This document shows, one piece after another, positions 24,203 through 35,797 of a DNA stretch of 53,401 nt (positions within the stretch are counted from its first letter, which is position 1; every line of letters starts with the position of its first letter). Below the pieces are notes generated by a model. That model worked only from the letters and a program-made list of their open reading frames with translations. It did not search any database and was not told the origin of the DNA. Source of the DNA: Bacillota bacterium. GTDB taxonomy: Bacteria; Bacillota; Clostridia; Christensenellales; Aristaeellaceae. Made by a program: the position numbers and the translations under genes. Location: contig CAUJDI010000049.1 of the NCBI GenBank assembly GCA_963169565.1, positions 1 to 53,401 of the forward strand, given 5' to 3'.

Positions 24203-27200
24203 TCAGTAGGTTTCCTGCAGTTCGATGTTCTTGTAGCGGCGCAGGCCTGTGCCCGCGGGGATGAGTTTTCCGATGATGACGTTCTCCTTCAGGCCGATCA
24301 GCGGATCGACCTTGCCCTTGATGGCGGCTTCTGTCAGTACGCGGGTCGTCTCCTGGAAGGAAGCCGCGGACAGGAAGGAATCGGTGGCCAGGGAGGCTTT
24401 CGTGATGCCCAGCAGCACGCGTTTCGCGCTGGCCGTGCGCGGCTGGTCATCCGGGCCGGCAGTGCCGGCGGCGACCCTCTTTTCAAAGGCTTCAACGGCC
24501 TTGGCGTTTGCCTCGTCGAACTGGAAGATGTCCACCAAGCTGCCCGGCAGGAGGTCGGTATCGCCCGATTCCTCCACGCGCACTTTGCGCAGCATCTGGC
24601 GGATGATGACCTCGATGTGCTTGTCCGCCAGGCCGACGCCCTGGCTGTGGTAGACGCTGAGCACTTCGCGCAGCAGGTATTCCTGCACGGCCTTGATGCC
24701 CAGGATGCGCAGCAGGTGGTGCGGATTGATGGATCCTTCGATCAGCTCGTCTCCGGCCTGGACGCGGTCGCCTTCCTCCACCTTCAGCCTTGCGCCGTAG
24801 TGGATGAGGTAGGCCTTCTTTTCCTCCGGGTTATGGGCGGAGGTGATCACGATCTCCCTGCGTTTCTTGGTGGTCTGGATCGACACGGTCCCGGTGATGT
24901 CCGCAAGCGTCGCCTCGCGCTTCGGCTTGCGCGCCTCAAACAGCTCCTCGACCCTGGGGAGACCCTGCGTGATGTCCTCCACGTTGGCCACGCCGCCGGT
25001 GTGGAAGGTGCGCATGGTCAGCTGGGTGCCGGGCTCGCCGATGGACTGGGCCGCGATGATGCCCACCGCTTCGCCGATATCCACAAGGCCGGTATGCGCA
25101 AGGTTGGTGCCGTAGCACTTGGAGCAGACGCCTTGCTGGCTGCGGCAGGTCAGCACGGAGCGCACCTGGATCCTCTTGATGTCGGCGTCGGCGATCTTCC
25201 TGGCCAGTTTCTGGTCGATCTCCTGGTTGATGGGGCACAGCAGCTCACCGGTGATGGGGTGGTAGACGTTTTCCGCCGAGACGCGGCCGTTGATGCGGTC
25301 CTCCAGCGACTCGATCTCGCTGATCGGCTCCACGACGATCCCGCGGATGGTTTCCCCGCGGCTTTCAAAGCAGTCGATCTCCCGGACGATGACCTCCTGG
25401 CTGACGTCGACCAGCCGGCGGGTCAGATAGCCGGAGTCCGCGGTGCGCAGTGCGGTGTCCGCGAGGGATTTGCGGCTGCCGTGCGAGGACATGAAGAACT
25501 CAAGCACGTTGAGCCCCTCGCGGAAGTTGGCCCGGATGGGAAGCTCGATGGTCTTGCCCGAAGGCGAGGCCATCAGCCCGCGCATGCCTGCCAGCTGGGA
25601 TACCTGGCCGACGGAGCCGCGGGCGCCCGAGTTGGTCATCATGTAGATGGGGTTGTTCTTGTCCAGTACCTTCATCACCTGGTTCTTCAGGCGGTTGGTG
25701 GTGTCGCCCCAAACCTGGATGACGGACTTGTAGCGTTCGCTCTCGCTCATCAGGCCGCGGCGGTACTTCGCGTCGATGGTGCGGATCATCTGATCTGCTT
25801 CCGCTAGCCACTGGGATTTTTCCGGCGGAACGACGATGTCGGAGATGGACACGGTGATCGCGCCGCGGGTGGAATAGGTGTAACCCAGGCGCTTGATGCT
25901 GTCCAGGACCTGCGCGCAGACGTTCACGCCATGCACGTGGTAGCAGTTGTCGACGATCTTCCCCAGGTCCTTCTTGACGACCTCGTGGTCGATCTCAAGT
26001 AGGAACTGGTCATCCATGGTCGCCCTGGGCTGGAAACCCAGGTTCTGGGGGATGACCTCATTGAAGATCAGCCGCCCAAGCGTACAGGGGATCAGCCTGC
26101 GTTCCGTTCTGCCTTCAAACATGCGCTCAACGCGCACCCTGATGGGGGCGTGCAGGGTGACCTCCTTGCTGTGGTAGGCCATTTCCGCCTCTTCCACAGA
26201 GGAGAACACACGGCCGGCGCCGGGGGCGTTCTGGTCCATCAGCGTCAGGTAATGGCAGCCGATGACGATGTCCTGCGTGGGGGAGATGACGGGCTTTCCG
26301 TCCTGGGGCTTCATGATGTTGTTCGCCGCCAGCATCAGGAAGCGGGCTTCGGCCTGGGCTTCCGTAGACAGCGGCACGTGCACGGCCATCTGGTCGCCGT
26401 CAAAGTCCGCGTTGTAGGCGGTGCAGACCAGGGGATGCAGCTTGATCGCCTTGCCCTCGACCAGGATCGGCTCAAATGCCTGGATGCCCAGACGGTGAAG
26501 GGTTGGGGCGCGGTTGAGCAGCACCGGGTGCTCATGGATCACGTTCTCCAGGATGTCCCAGACCTCGGGACGCAGCTTTTCCACCGCGCGTTTCGCGCTC
26601 TTGACGTTGTTGGAGATGCCCAGCTTGACCAGCTGCTCCATCACAAAGGGCTTGAACAGCTCCAGCGCCATTTCCTTGGGCAGGCCACACTGGTGCAGCT
26701 TCAGATCGGGGCCCACTACGATGACGGAACGCCCGGAGTAGTCCACGCGTTTGCCAAGGAGGTTCTGACGGAAACGTCCCTGTTTCCCCCTGAGCAGGTC
26801 GCTGAGGGACTTGAGCGGGCGGTTGCCGGGGCCCGTGACCGCGCGCCCGCGGCGGCCGTTGTCGATCAGCGCGTCGACCGCTTCCTGCAGCATGCGCTTT
26901 TCATTGCGCACGATGATGTCCGGGGTGCCCATCTCCAGCATCCGCTTGAGGCGGTTGTTCCGGTTGATGACGCGGCGGTACAGGTCGTTCAGGTCGCTGG
27001 TGGCGAAGCGTCCGCCGTCCAGCTGCACCATGGGGCGAAGATCCGGCGGGATGACCGGCAGCACGTCCAGGATCATCCACTCCGGTTTGTTGTTGCTCTG
27101 GCGGAAGGCCTCGACAGCCTCCAGGCGCTTGATCGCGTGGCTTCGGCGCTGGCTTTCTGTCTCCTTGTCCCTTTCCTTGTCGGCCAGGATCTCGATCTCC

Positions 27201-27802
27201 TTCTTCAGGCTGACGCTCAGGGCGTCAAGGTTCAGCTCCTTCAGCAGCACTTTGATGGCCTCCGCGCCGATGCCGGCACGGAAGCTGCCGCGCTCCTCAG
27301 CGGGCTTGGCCATCAGCTGGCGGTAGGCGGCGTCGGAGATCAGCGCGTATTTTTCTGTCTTGGTCACGTCCGTTTTGCCCGGGTCGATGACGATATAGGA
27401 CGCGAAGTACAATACCTTTTCCAGATTCCGGGGACTGACGTCCATCAGCATGCCCATCCGGCTGGGGATGCCCTTAAAGTACCAGATGTGGCTCACGGGC
27501 GCGGCCAGCTCGATGTGGCCCATCCGCTCCCGGCGCACCTTGGAGCGTGTGACCTGCACGCCGCACTTGTCGCAGATCTTTTCCTTGTCGCGGTATTTGA
27601 TCCGCTTGTATTTGCCGCAGCTGCACTCCCAGTCCTTCACCGGCCCGAAGATCCGCTCGCAGAATAGACCGCCGCGTTCCGGTTTGAGCGTACGGTAATT
27701 GATGGTTTCAGGCTTTGTGACCTCGCCGTAGGACCACTGACGGATCTCTTCCGGAGACGCCATGCCGATCTGTATGGATTCAAGGTTTGTCAGTTCAAAC
27801 AT
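24203..27802 (-). CDS. rpoC: DNA-directed RNA polymerase subunit beta'
   Basis: 1199 residues, normal for Clostridia. N-terminal zinc-binding [23 protein letters not shown], catalytic metal-binding [14 protein letters not shown], trigger-loop region with [15 protein letters not shown] and [28 protein letters not shown], and the second zinc site [13 protein letters not shown] are intact. Core catalytic subunit of RNA polymerase. Starts 30 nt after the rpoB stop with AAGGAG upstream. No large lineage insertion is apparent. Confidence 0.98.
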   Translation of the reverse strand: MFELTNLESIQIGMASPEEIRQWSYGEVTKPETINYRTLKPERGGLFCERIFGPVKDWECSCGKYKRIKYRDKEKICDKCGVQVTRSKVRRERMGHIELAAPVSHIWYFKGIPSRMGMLMDVSPRNLEKVLYFASYIVIDPGKTDVTKTEKYALISDAAYRQLMAKPAEERGSFRAGIGAEAIKVLLKELNLDALSVSLKKEIEILADKERDKETESQRRSHAIKRLEAVEAFRQSNNKPEWMILDVLPVIPPDLRPMVQLDGGRFATSDLNDLYRRVINRNNRLKRMLEMGTPDIIVRNEKRMLQEAVDALIDNGRRGRAVTGPGNRPLKSLSDLLRGKQGRFRQNLLGKRVDYSGRSVIVVGPDLKLHQCGLPKEMALELFKPFVMEQLVKLGISNNVKSAKRAVEKLRPEVWDILENVIHEHPVLLNRAPTLHRLGIQAFEPILVEGKAIKLHPLVCTAYNADFDGDQMAVHVPLSTEAQAEARFLMLAANNIMKPQDGKPVISPTQDIVIGCHYLTLMDQNAPGAGRVFSSVEEAEMAYHSKEVTLHAPIRVRVERMFEGRTERRLIPCTLGRLIFNEVIPQNLGFQPRATMDDQFLLEIDHEVVKKDLGKIVDNCYHVHGVNVCAQVLDSIKRLGYTYSTRGAITVSISDIVVPPEKSQWLAEADQMIRTIDAKYRRGLMSESERYKSVIQVWGDTTNRLKNQVMKVLDKNNPIYMMTNSGARGSVGQVSQLAGMRGLMASPSGKTIELPIRANFREGLNVLEFFMSSHGSRKSLADTALRTADSGYLTRRLVDVSQEVIVREIDCFESRGETIRGIVVEPISEIESLEDRINGRVSAENVYHPITGELLCPINQEIDQKLARKIADADIKRIQVRSVLTCRSQQGVCSKCYGTNLAHTGLVDIGEAVGIIAAQSIGEPGTQLTMRTFHTGGVANVEDITQGLPRVEELFEARKPKREATLADITGTVSIQTTKKRREIVITSAHNPEEKKAYLIHYGARLKVEEGDRVQAGDELIEGSINPHHLLRILGIKAVQEYLLREVLSVYHSQGVGLADKHIEVIIRQMLRKVRVEESGDTDLLPGSLVDIFQFDEANAKAVEAFEKRVAAGTAGPDDQPRTASAKRVLLGITKASLATDSFLSAASFQETTRVLTEAAIKGKVDPLIGLKENVIIGKLIPAGTGLRRYKNIELQETY

Positions 27803-27832
27803 TTATCATTGCTCCTTGTCTGGCATGCCGGC

Positions 27833-31621
<3,789 letters not shown>

Positions 31622-31732
31622 ATTTACAAATCACCCCTTCATTGCTGCCCAGCCGCCACTGTCCCATACCCGTGCCTATTAGAGGAAACAACTCAGGCAT
31701 TACATACAGTGACGATACTGATGCAATCATAA

Positions 31733-31761
31733 ACAATAGCACTCTTTCCGCAAGGTGTCAA
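31733..31761 (-). promoter_or_regulatory. Promoter of rpoBC
   Basis: Minus strand TTGACA (31756-31761), 17 nt, TATTGT (31733-31738), giving an untranslated leader of about 105 nt. Shows that rpoBC can be transcribed without rplJL. Confidence 0.82.
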
Positions 31762-31802
31762 GCAGAATCCGCATTTTTTACTCCTGTCCCGCAACTGCGG
31801 GC

Positions 31803-31831
31803 TTGACAGTGGGGAAGACGCATATTATAGT
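31803..31831 (+). promoter_or_regulatory. Promoter of the rpmH-rnpA-yidD-yidC-jag operon
   Basis: TTGACA (31803-31808), 17 nt, TATAGT (31826-31831), 71 nt before rpmH; its -35 lies 41 nt from that of the divergent rpoB promoter. Confidence 0.85.
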
Positions 31832-31902
31832 GAGATGGTTATCGAGGCAGCACCTGCGTTTCCGCGCGGATTGCCGATTGGACAGAAGGAGCGTTGAGAT
31901 TC

Positions 31903-32040
31903 ATGAACGTCTGTACTTATCAGCCAAAGAAACGGCAGCGCAGCAAGGTGCACGGTTTCCGTCAGCGCATGGCCACGAAAAACGGCCGCCGCGTTCTGGC
32001 GGCGCGCAGGCGCAGAGGCCGCAAGGTCCTGTCAGCCTGA
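31903..32040 (+). CDS. rpmH: 50S ribosomal protein L34
   Basis: 45 residues: [20 protein letters not shown] is the L34 signature, and the Arg/Lys-rich tail [18 protein letters not shown] is typical. The N-terminus is MNVC rather than the common MKR, one residue longer. GAAGGAG lies about 11 nt before the ATG. First gene of the operon with RNase P protein and the membrane insertase, the conserved bacterial order usually found by dnaA; no dnaA is here. Confidence 0.96.
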   Translation: MNVCTYQPKKRQRSKVHGFRQRMATKNGRRVLAARRRRGRKVLSA

Positions 32041-32072
32041 TAGAAGCCGTGACCGCTCTGCAAGGCTGAAAT

Positions 32073-32113
32073 CCGCCCGTTGCACGGCATGCGCAGCGCA
32101 TAGGGCGGTTTTT
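32073..32113 (+). terminator. Attenuator-like terminator between rpmH and rnpA
   Basis: CCGCCC (32073-32078) and GGGCGG (32103-32108) pair around an arm containing ATGCGC-A-GCGCAT, followed by five U. It would let L34 be made in excess over the downstream genes. Confidence 0.65.
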
Positions 32114-32138
32114 GCTTGCAGGAGGCGAATGGGGAAGG

Positions 32139-32474
32139 ATGCAGCAGGAGTACCGGATCAGGAAGAACGGCCAGTTCCGATATGTGTACCGAAAGGGCAG
32201 GCACGTTTCGGGCCCTTTGCTGCGGCTGCACTACATCCAGGCCAGGCGGCTCCAGTGCGGCATCTCTGTCAGCCGGCAGGTGGGCAACGCGGTGGTCCGG
32301 AACAGGACGAAACGCCGGATCCGCGAGTCTTTCAGGCTGATGATCCCCCGCCTCAAGCCCGGTTATTATGTCTTCACCGCCAACCAGGCGGCGGCGGCGG
32401 CGGATTATCAGGCCATCGCGCTGCAGATGCGGCAGCAGGCCATCTGCCTTGGCGTCCTGAAGGAAGAGGTATGA
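32139..32474 (+). CDS. rnpA: Ribonuclease P protein component
   Basis: 111 residues from [20 protein letters not shown], the usual RnpA opening; a TTG nine codons earlier is in frame but outside the family start. The RNR motif is [14 protein letters not shown]. Binds RNase P RNA for tRNA 5' processing. AGGAGG lies 13 nt upstream of this ATG, slightly long. The stop overlaps the yidD start by 4 nt (ATGA). Confidence 0.95.
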   Translation: MQQEYRIRKNGQFRYVYRKGRHVSGPLLRLHYIQARRLQCGISVSRQVGNAVVRNRTKRRIRESFRLMIPRLKPGYYVFTANQAAAAADYQAIALQMRQQAICLGVLKEEV

Positions 32475-32710
32475 AGAGGCTGCTCATCGGACTGGTCCGC
32501 TTTTACCAGCGGGCTGTCAGCCCGCACCTGCCGGCGTCCTGCCGCTACCAGCCGACCTGCTCCCAGTACGCCCTGACCGCGCTCACCCGTTTCGGCGCCC
32601 TGCGGGGCGGATGGATGGCCTTTGTGCGAATCCTTCGGTGCAATCCTTTCAGCAAGGGTGGATATGATCCCGTGCCGGAGTTGCCCGATGCAGTAATAAG
32701 GAGGGACTAA
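32471..32710 (+). CDS. yidD: Membrane protein insertion efficiency factor YidD
   Basis: 79 residues. Contains [19 protein letters not shown] followed by [15 protein letters not shown] and [14 protein letters not shown], the fully conserved YidD pattern with its three cysteines. Predicted to associate with the membrane by an amphipathic N-terminal helix and help YidC. Sits between rnpA and yidC as in most bacteria; translationally coupled to rnpA. Confidence 0.96.
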   Translation: MKRLLIGLVRFYQRAVSPHLPASCRYQPTCSQYALTALTRFGALRGGWMAFVRILRCNPFSKGGYDPVPELPDAVIRRD

Positions 32711-32715
32711 ACCCA

Positions 32716-33759
32716 GTGTCAGCGATCACCAACGCCCTCACCGGTGTCATCCAATGGCTGTATGGCATCATCCAGAACCACGGCTGGTCCATCGTGGTGT
32801 TCACCCTGCTCATCCGTTTCGTGCTGATGCCGCTGGATATTTCCAGCCGCAAGGGACTGCGCAGGATGGCGAAGATCCAGCCACAGATCAACGCGCTGCA
32901 GAAGAAGTACGCCAACGACAAGGCGAAGCTGCAGCAGAAGCAGTCCGAGCTCATGCGGAAAGAGCACTACAACCCGCTCTCCGGCTGCCTGCCGCTGCTG
33001 ATCCAGATGCCGATCCTTTTCGCGATGTTCGGCGCGATGCGCGCGATCGCCAACGAGCAGGTCGTCAAGCAGGTGTTCACCTTCCTTCAGGGAGGCACGC
33101 CTTCGTATGAAGGCTGGCTGTGGGTGAAGAACATCTGGATGGCGGACTCCCTGTTCGCCCCCCTTGCGCCGGACCTCAACACGATCCAGATGATCGGGCA
33201 GGACGTCTGGCACGGTGTCTGGGTAAACCTTTCAGGAGCCCAGCAGCAACTCGTCATCCAGAGCATTGCCCAGCATGTCCAGGGATTTGCGGGAACGCTT
33301 GATTTCTCAAGCGCCGCGGCCCTCAAGGATGCGCTGCCCGGCATCACCCAGGCGATGATCAGCATGCCGACCTATATCGCCCAGATCGGGCCGATGAAAG
33401 GATTCGAGAGCATCAACCTGATCATTACCACGCTGAGGATGTACGCGCAGTTCAACGGACTGCTCATCCTTCCCCTCCTGGCCGGCGCCAGCCAGCTGCT
33501 CATGACCAAGGTCAATCCCCAGGCCGCCGGACAGCAGCCCGGCATGGAAGGCCAGCAAAAGGGCATGGGCAATTTCATGAAATACTTCTTCCCCCTGTTC
33601 TCCGTCTACATCTGCCTGACCAGCAATGCCGCCTTCGCACTCTACTGGGTCACCAGCAACCTGATCGCAACGGCGATGAGCTATTTCATCAACCTCTACT
33701 TTGAGCGCAGGGACAAACTCACCGCGGGGCAGGCGCTCCAGGAGGGTACTGTTAAATGA
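32716..33759 (+). CDS. yidC: Membrane protein insertase YidC (SpoIIIJ/OxaA type)
   Basis: 347 residues beginning with GTG; AAGGAGG is 11 nt upstream, at the end of yidD. No signal peptide or lipobox; starts with a first membrane helix (HGWSIVVFTLLIRFVLMPL), whose Arg is the conserved groove residue. A Lys-rich cytoplasmic hairpin (KIQPQINALQKKYANDKAKLQQKQ split by charge) and the GCLPLLIQMPILFAMF helix follow. A ~90-residue stretch after TM2 is longer than in Bacillus, as in other Clostridia. The stop overlaps jag by 4 nt. Confidence 0.95.
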   Translation: MSAITNALTGVIQWLYGIIQNHGWSIVVFTLLIRFVLMPLDISSRKGLRRMAKIQPQINALQKKYANDKAKLQQKQSELMRKEHYNPLSGCLPLLIQMPILFAMFGAMRAIANEQVVKQVFTFLQGGTPSYEGWLWVKNIWMADSLFAPLAPDLNTIQMIGQDVWHGVWVNLSGAQQQLVIQSIAQHVQGFAGTLDFSSAAALKDALPGITQAMISMPTYIAQIGPMKGFESINLIITTLRMYAQFNGLLILPLLAGASQLLMTKVNPQAAGQQPGMEGQQKGMGNFMKYFFPLFSVYICLTSNAAFALYWVTSNLIATAMSYFINLYFERRDKLTAGQALQEGTVK

Positions 33760-34748
33760 AGCAATTTGAAGCAACCGGACGCACCGTGGAGGAGGCCATA
33801 TCATCCGGCCTTGCCAGCAGCGGCCTGTCCATCGGGGAAGTCAGCGTCGAGATCCTTGAGGAAGGCTCCAAAGGCCTGTTCGGTCTGTTTGGAAGCCGGA
33901 CTGCAAGGGTCAGGCTGACCCGCCTTGAGGAAGAGACGGTCAGCGGTGCGCATGACGTATTCAAGGATTCGCTCAGGAGCTTCCAGGAAAAGCCCGCGGT
34001 GCAGCCGTCACCCGCCAAGGTTCAGAAGGAGCGCAGCCCAAAGGAGCCGGTGCCGCCCCAAAAGGCGAAACCCGTCTCCCCGCCGCCGCGGGTTGAAAAG
34101 CCCCGCGATCCGGAGGCCGCTGAGCCTGCAAAGGAGAGTGGGAAGAAACCGGCCCGCTCCCGCAAACCCAGGGAAAAAGCGGCCACGGAAGCCATTCTGA
34201 CGACTAAAACGGAAACCATGATGCCGCCAAGGGAGCCTGCAGCGGTGGTACAGGCCGACCCGCAGACACCGGAGGGGATCGCTCAGGTCTTCCTGCAGGA
34301 GCTCACCGCTCTGATGGGGATCAAGGTCAGCGTCGCCGTTTCACGGGATGAAGACGGGAACGTGCTGGTCCAGATGGACGGCGACACGCAGGGCATCCTG
34401 ATCGGCCGCCGCGGGGAAACGCTGGACGCTCTCCAGTACCTGACCAGCCTGAAGGTGAACCGCGGACGGGAGGAATATATCCGCGTCACGCTGGACAGCG
34501 AAGGATACCGGAAGAAACGCGAGGAAGCGTTGATCCGCCTGGCCAACCGGATGGCCAACCGCGCGAAGAAGACCGGCCGCAGCGTCAGCATGGAGCCGAT
34601 GAACCCTTACGAGCGTCGCATCTTCCACAGCGCGCTGCAGGCCTGCCCGGGCATATCGACCCACTCTGAGGGGGAGGAGCCCAACCGGCACGTCATCATC
34701 ACCCCATCCAAAAAGGATGGAAGCGAAGTTTCCGGAAGCAATGGCTGA
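33756..34748 (+). CDS. jag: RNA-binding protein Jag/KhpB (SpoIIIJ-associated)
   Basis: 330 residues. Jag_N domain (1-50, with KGLFGLFGSRTARV), a long Lys/Pro/Glu-rich linker (about 65-150), a KH domain (about 175-255, with ILIGRRGETLDALQYL) and a C-terminal R3H domain (MNPYERRIFHSALQ ... GEEPNRHVIITP). Family members bind RNA with KhpA and affect cell wall synthesis or division. The linker is longer than in Bacillus. Last gene of the rpmH operon; the next promoter begins 17 nt after its stop. Confidence 0.95.
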   Translation: MKQFEATGRTVEEAISSGLASSGLSIGEVSVEILEEGSKGLFGLFGSRTARVRLTRLEEETVSGAHDVFKDSLRSFQEKPAVQPSPAKVQKERSPKEPVPPQKAKPVSPPPRVEKPRDPEAAEPAKESGKKPARSRKPREKAATEAILTTKTETMMPPREPAAVVQADPQTPEGIAQVFLQELTALMGIKVSVAVSRDEDGNVLVQMDGDTQGILIGRRGETLDALQYLTSLKVNRGREEYIRVTLDSEGYRKKREEALIRLANRMANRAKKTGRSVSMEPMNPYERRIFHSALQACPGISTHSEGEEPNRHVIITPSKKDGSEVSGSNG

Positions 34749-34764
34749 TTGAACAAAAATTCGT

Positions 34765-34793
34765 TTGACAAGCCCGCGGCGCGCCGGTATAAT
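34765..34793 (+). promoter_or_regulatory. Perfect consensus promoter of yceD-rpmF(-valS)
   Basis: TTGACA (34765-34770), 17 nt of pure GC-rich spacer with a GGCGCGCC palindrome, TATAAT (34788-34793). Confidence 0.92.
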
Positions 34794-34825
34794 ACCATCT
34801 GTTCACCATGCCGGGAGGAAGCGCG

Positions 34826-35347
34826 ATGAAACTGGACATTTCTTCTGCGCTGCGCAGTCCGGGAACGGAGATCCCCTTTGAACACCGAGAAGAGGTTCCC
34901 GACCAGGTCATCATGGGCGAGGTCGTCCGGTTCACAGCCCCGGCCGTTCTCTCCGGGACGTTCCTGATGGCGGAGGATGCGCTGGTCATCACCGGGAACC
35001 TCAGCGCCGTGGCGCATGCCGCCTGCGCGCGCTGCCTGAGCCCTGTGGAGTACCGTGTGCACGTTCCCTTCCAGGAAACTTTCACCAGCGCGGAGCGCGG
35101 GGATGACAGCGGGCAGGATCCCTGGGAGGCACCCCAGACCTATGAGGGGCACAGCGTTGAACTGAACCAAATGGTACTGACCCTGACGCTGCTGGAATTG
35201 CCCATGCGCTTTCTGTGCGAGACCGGCTGTGACAGGATCGCTCAGGGTGAAAAGGATCTGTCCGGCAAGAACAATGAAGAAACGTCTGCGGACGCGTCCC
35301 CGTTTCTGGCGCTGAAGCAGCTGTTGACCAAGGATCAGGAGGAGTAG
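34826..35347 (+). CDS. yceD: DUF177 (YceD) family protein
   Basis: 173 residues from MKLDISSALRS, with GGGAGG 7 nt upstream (preferred over an ATG six codons earlier). DUF177 hallmarks: a Cys pair in AHAACARCLSPVEY and a second in CETGCDR, which probably bind zinc, and the conserved spacing before rpmF. YceD is implicated in 23S rRNA accumulation/ribosome assembly in other bacteria. It is 3 nt before rpmF, the standard neighbour. Confidence 0.92.
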   Translation: MKLDISSALRSPGTEIPFEHREEVPDQVIMGEVVRFTAPAVLSGTFLMAEDALVITGNLSAVAHAACARCLSPVEYRVHVPFQETFTSAERGDDSGQDPWEAPQTYEGHSVELNQMVLTLTLLELPMRFLCETGCDRIAQGEKDLSGKNNEETSADASPFLALKQLLTKDQEE

Positions 35348-35350
35348 AAA

Positions 35351-35545
35351 ATGGCACTGCCAAAATACAAAGTCTCCCGTGCCCGCGGCCGTAAACGCAG
35401 GACGCACTACAAGCTGGATCTGCCGGCCATCGTCGCCTGCCCCAAGTGCAAGGAGATGAAACTGGCGCACCACGTCTGCAAGAACTGCGGCACCTATGAC
35501 GGCACGCAGGTGCTGGTCATGCAGGAAGACAAGAAGAAAGCCTGA
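35351..35545 (+). CDS. rpmF: 50S ribosomal protein L32
   Basis: 64 residues. Opens MALPKYKVSRARGRKRRTH and keeps the four-cysteine zinc ribbon (CPKC...CKNC), i.e. the C+ form. Short Lys-rich tail. Starts 3 nt after yceD with GGAGGAG just inside that gene's end. Confidence 0.97.
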   Translation: MALPKYKVSRARGRKRRTHYKLDLPAIVACPKCKEMKLAHHVCKNCGTYDGTQVLVMQEDKKKA

Positions 35546-35550
35546 GGATC

Positions 35551-35785
35551 GCCCTTTCACCGTACGCACGCCCGATGAGGAAGAGGAGTACGCGCCAGGA
35601 CACCCCTTCAGAGAAGCGCTCCATGGCTGGGAGGGCGCCGGGGAACCTCGCGGAAGGTCGCTTTTGAGGGCAGTGAAGAGATTCGCCGGGTGCGCCCGAT
35701 ACAGCGTACAGAGGCGGCGCATGCGCCGCGAAGCAAGGTGGTACCACGGGTCGCCCGTCCTTCAGGATGCGGCGGCTTTTTGATT
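35551..35785 (+). promoter_or_regulatory. T-box riboswitch, valine-specific, with terminator
   Basis: Stem I base GCCCT (35551-35555) pairs with AGGGC (35667-35671). GATGAGGAAGAGGAG and the distal AGAGAAGCGCTCC...GGCTGGGAGGGCGCC loops are classic. The specifier position is GTC (35657-35659) followed by a purine, reading valine. The conserved T-box AAGGTGGTACCACGG (about 35735-35749) has a UGGU bulge that matches a tRNA ending ACCA. A competing terminator (GTCGCCCGTCC with GGATGCGGCGGC, then UUUUU at 35777-35781) ends 17 nt before valS. Uncharged tRNA-Val would favour antitermination. It begins 6 nt after the rpmF stop with no visible promoter of its own. Confidence 0.93.
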
Positions 35786-35797
35786 TTGGAGGGGAAG

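Noticed and set aside
24017..25807. 596-codon open frame on the plus strand opposite rpoC
   Set aside because: Antisense shadow of a GC-rich gene; composition mirrors rpoC third positions and no motif is recognisable. Same for 26150-27667 and for 27809-29533 and 29555-31357 opposite rpoB.
31622..31732. L10/L12-type autogenous leader before rpoB
   Set aside because: rplJ-rplL are absent and the leader shows no kink-turn L10-binding element that I can recognise.
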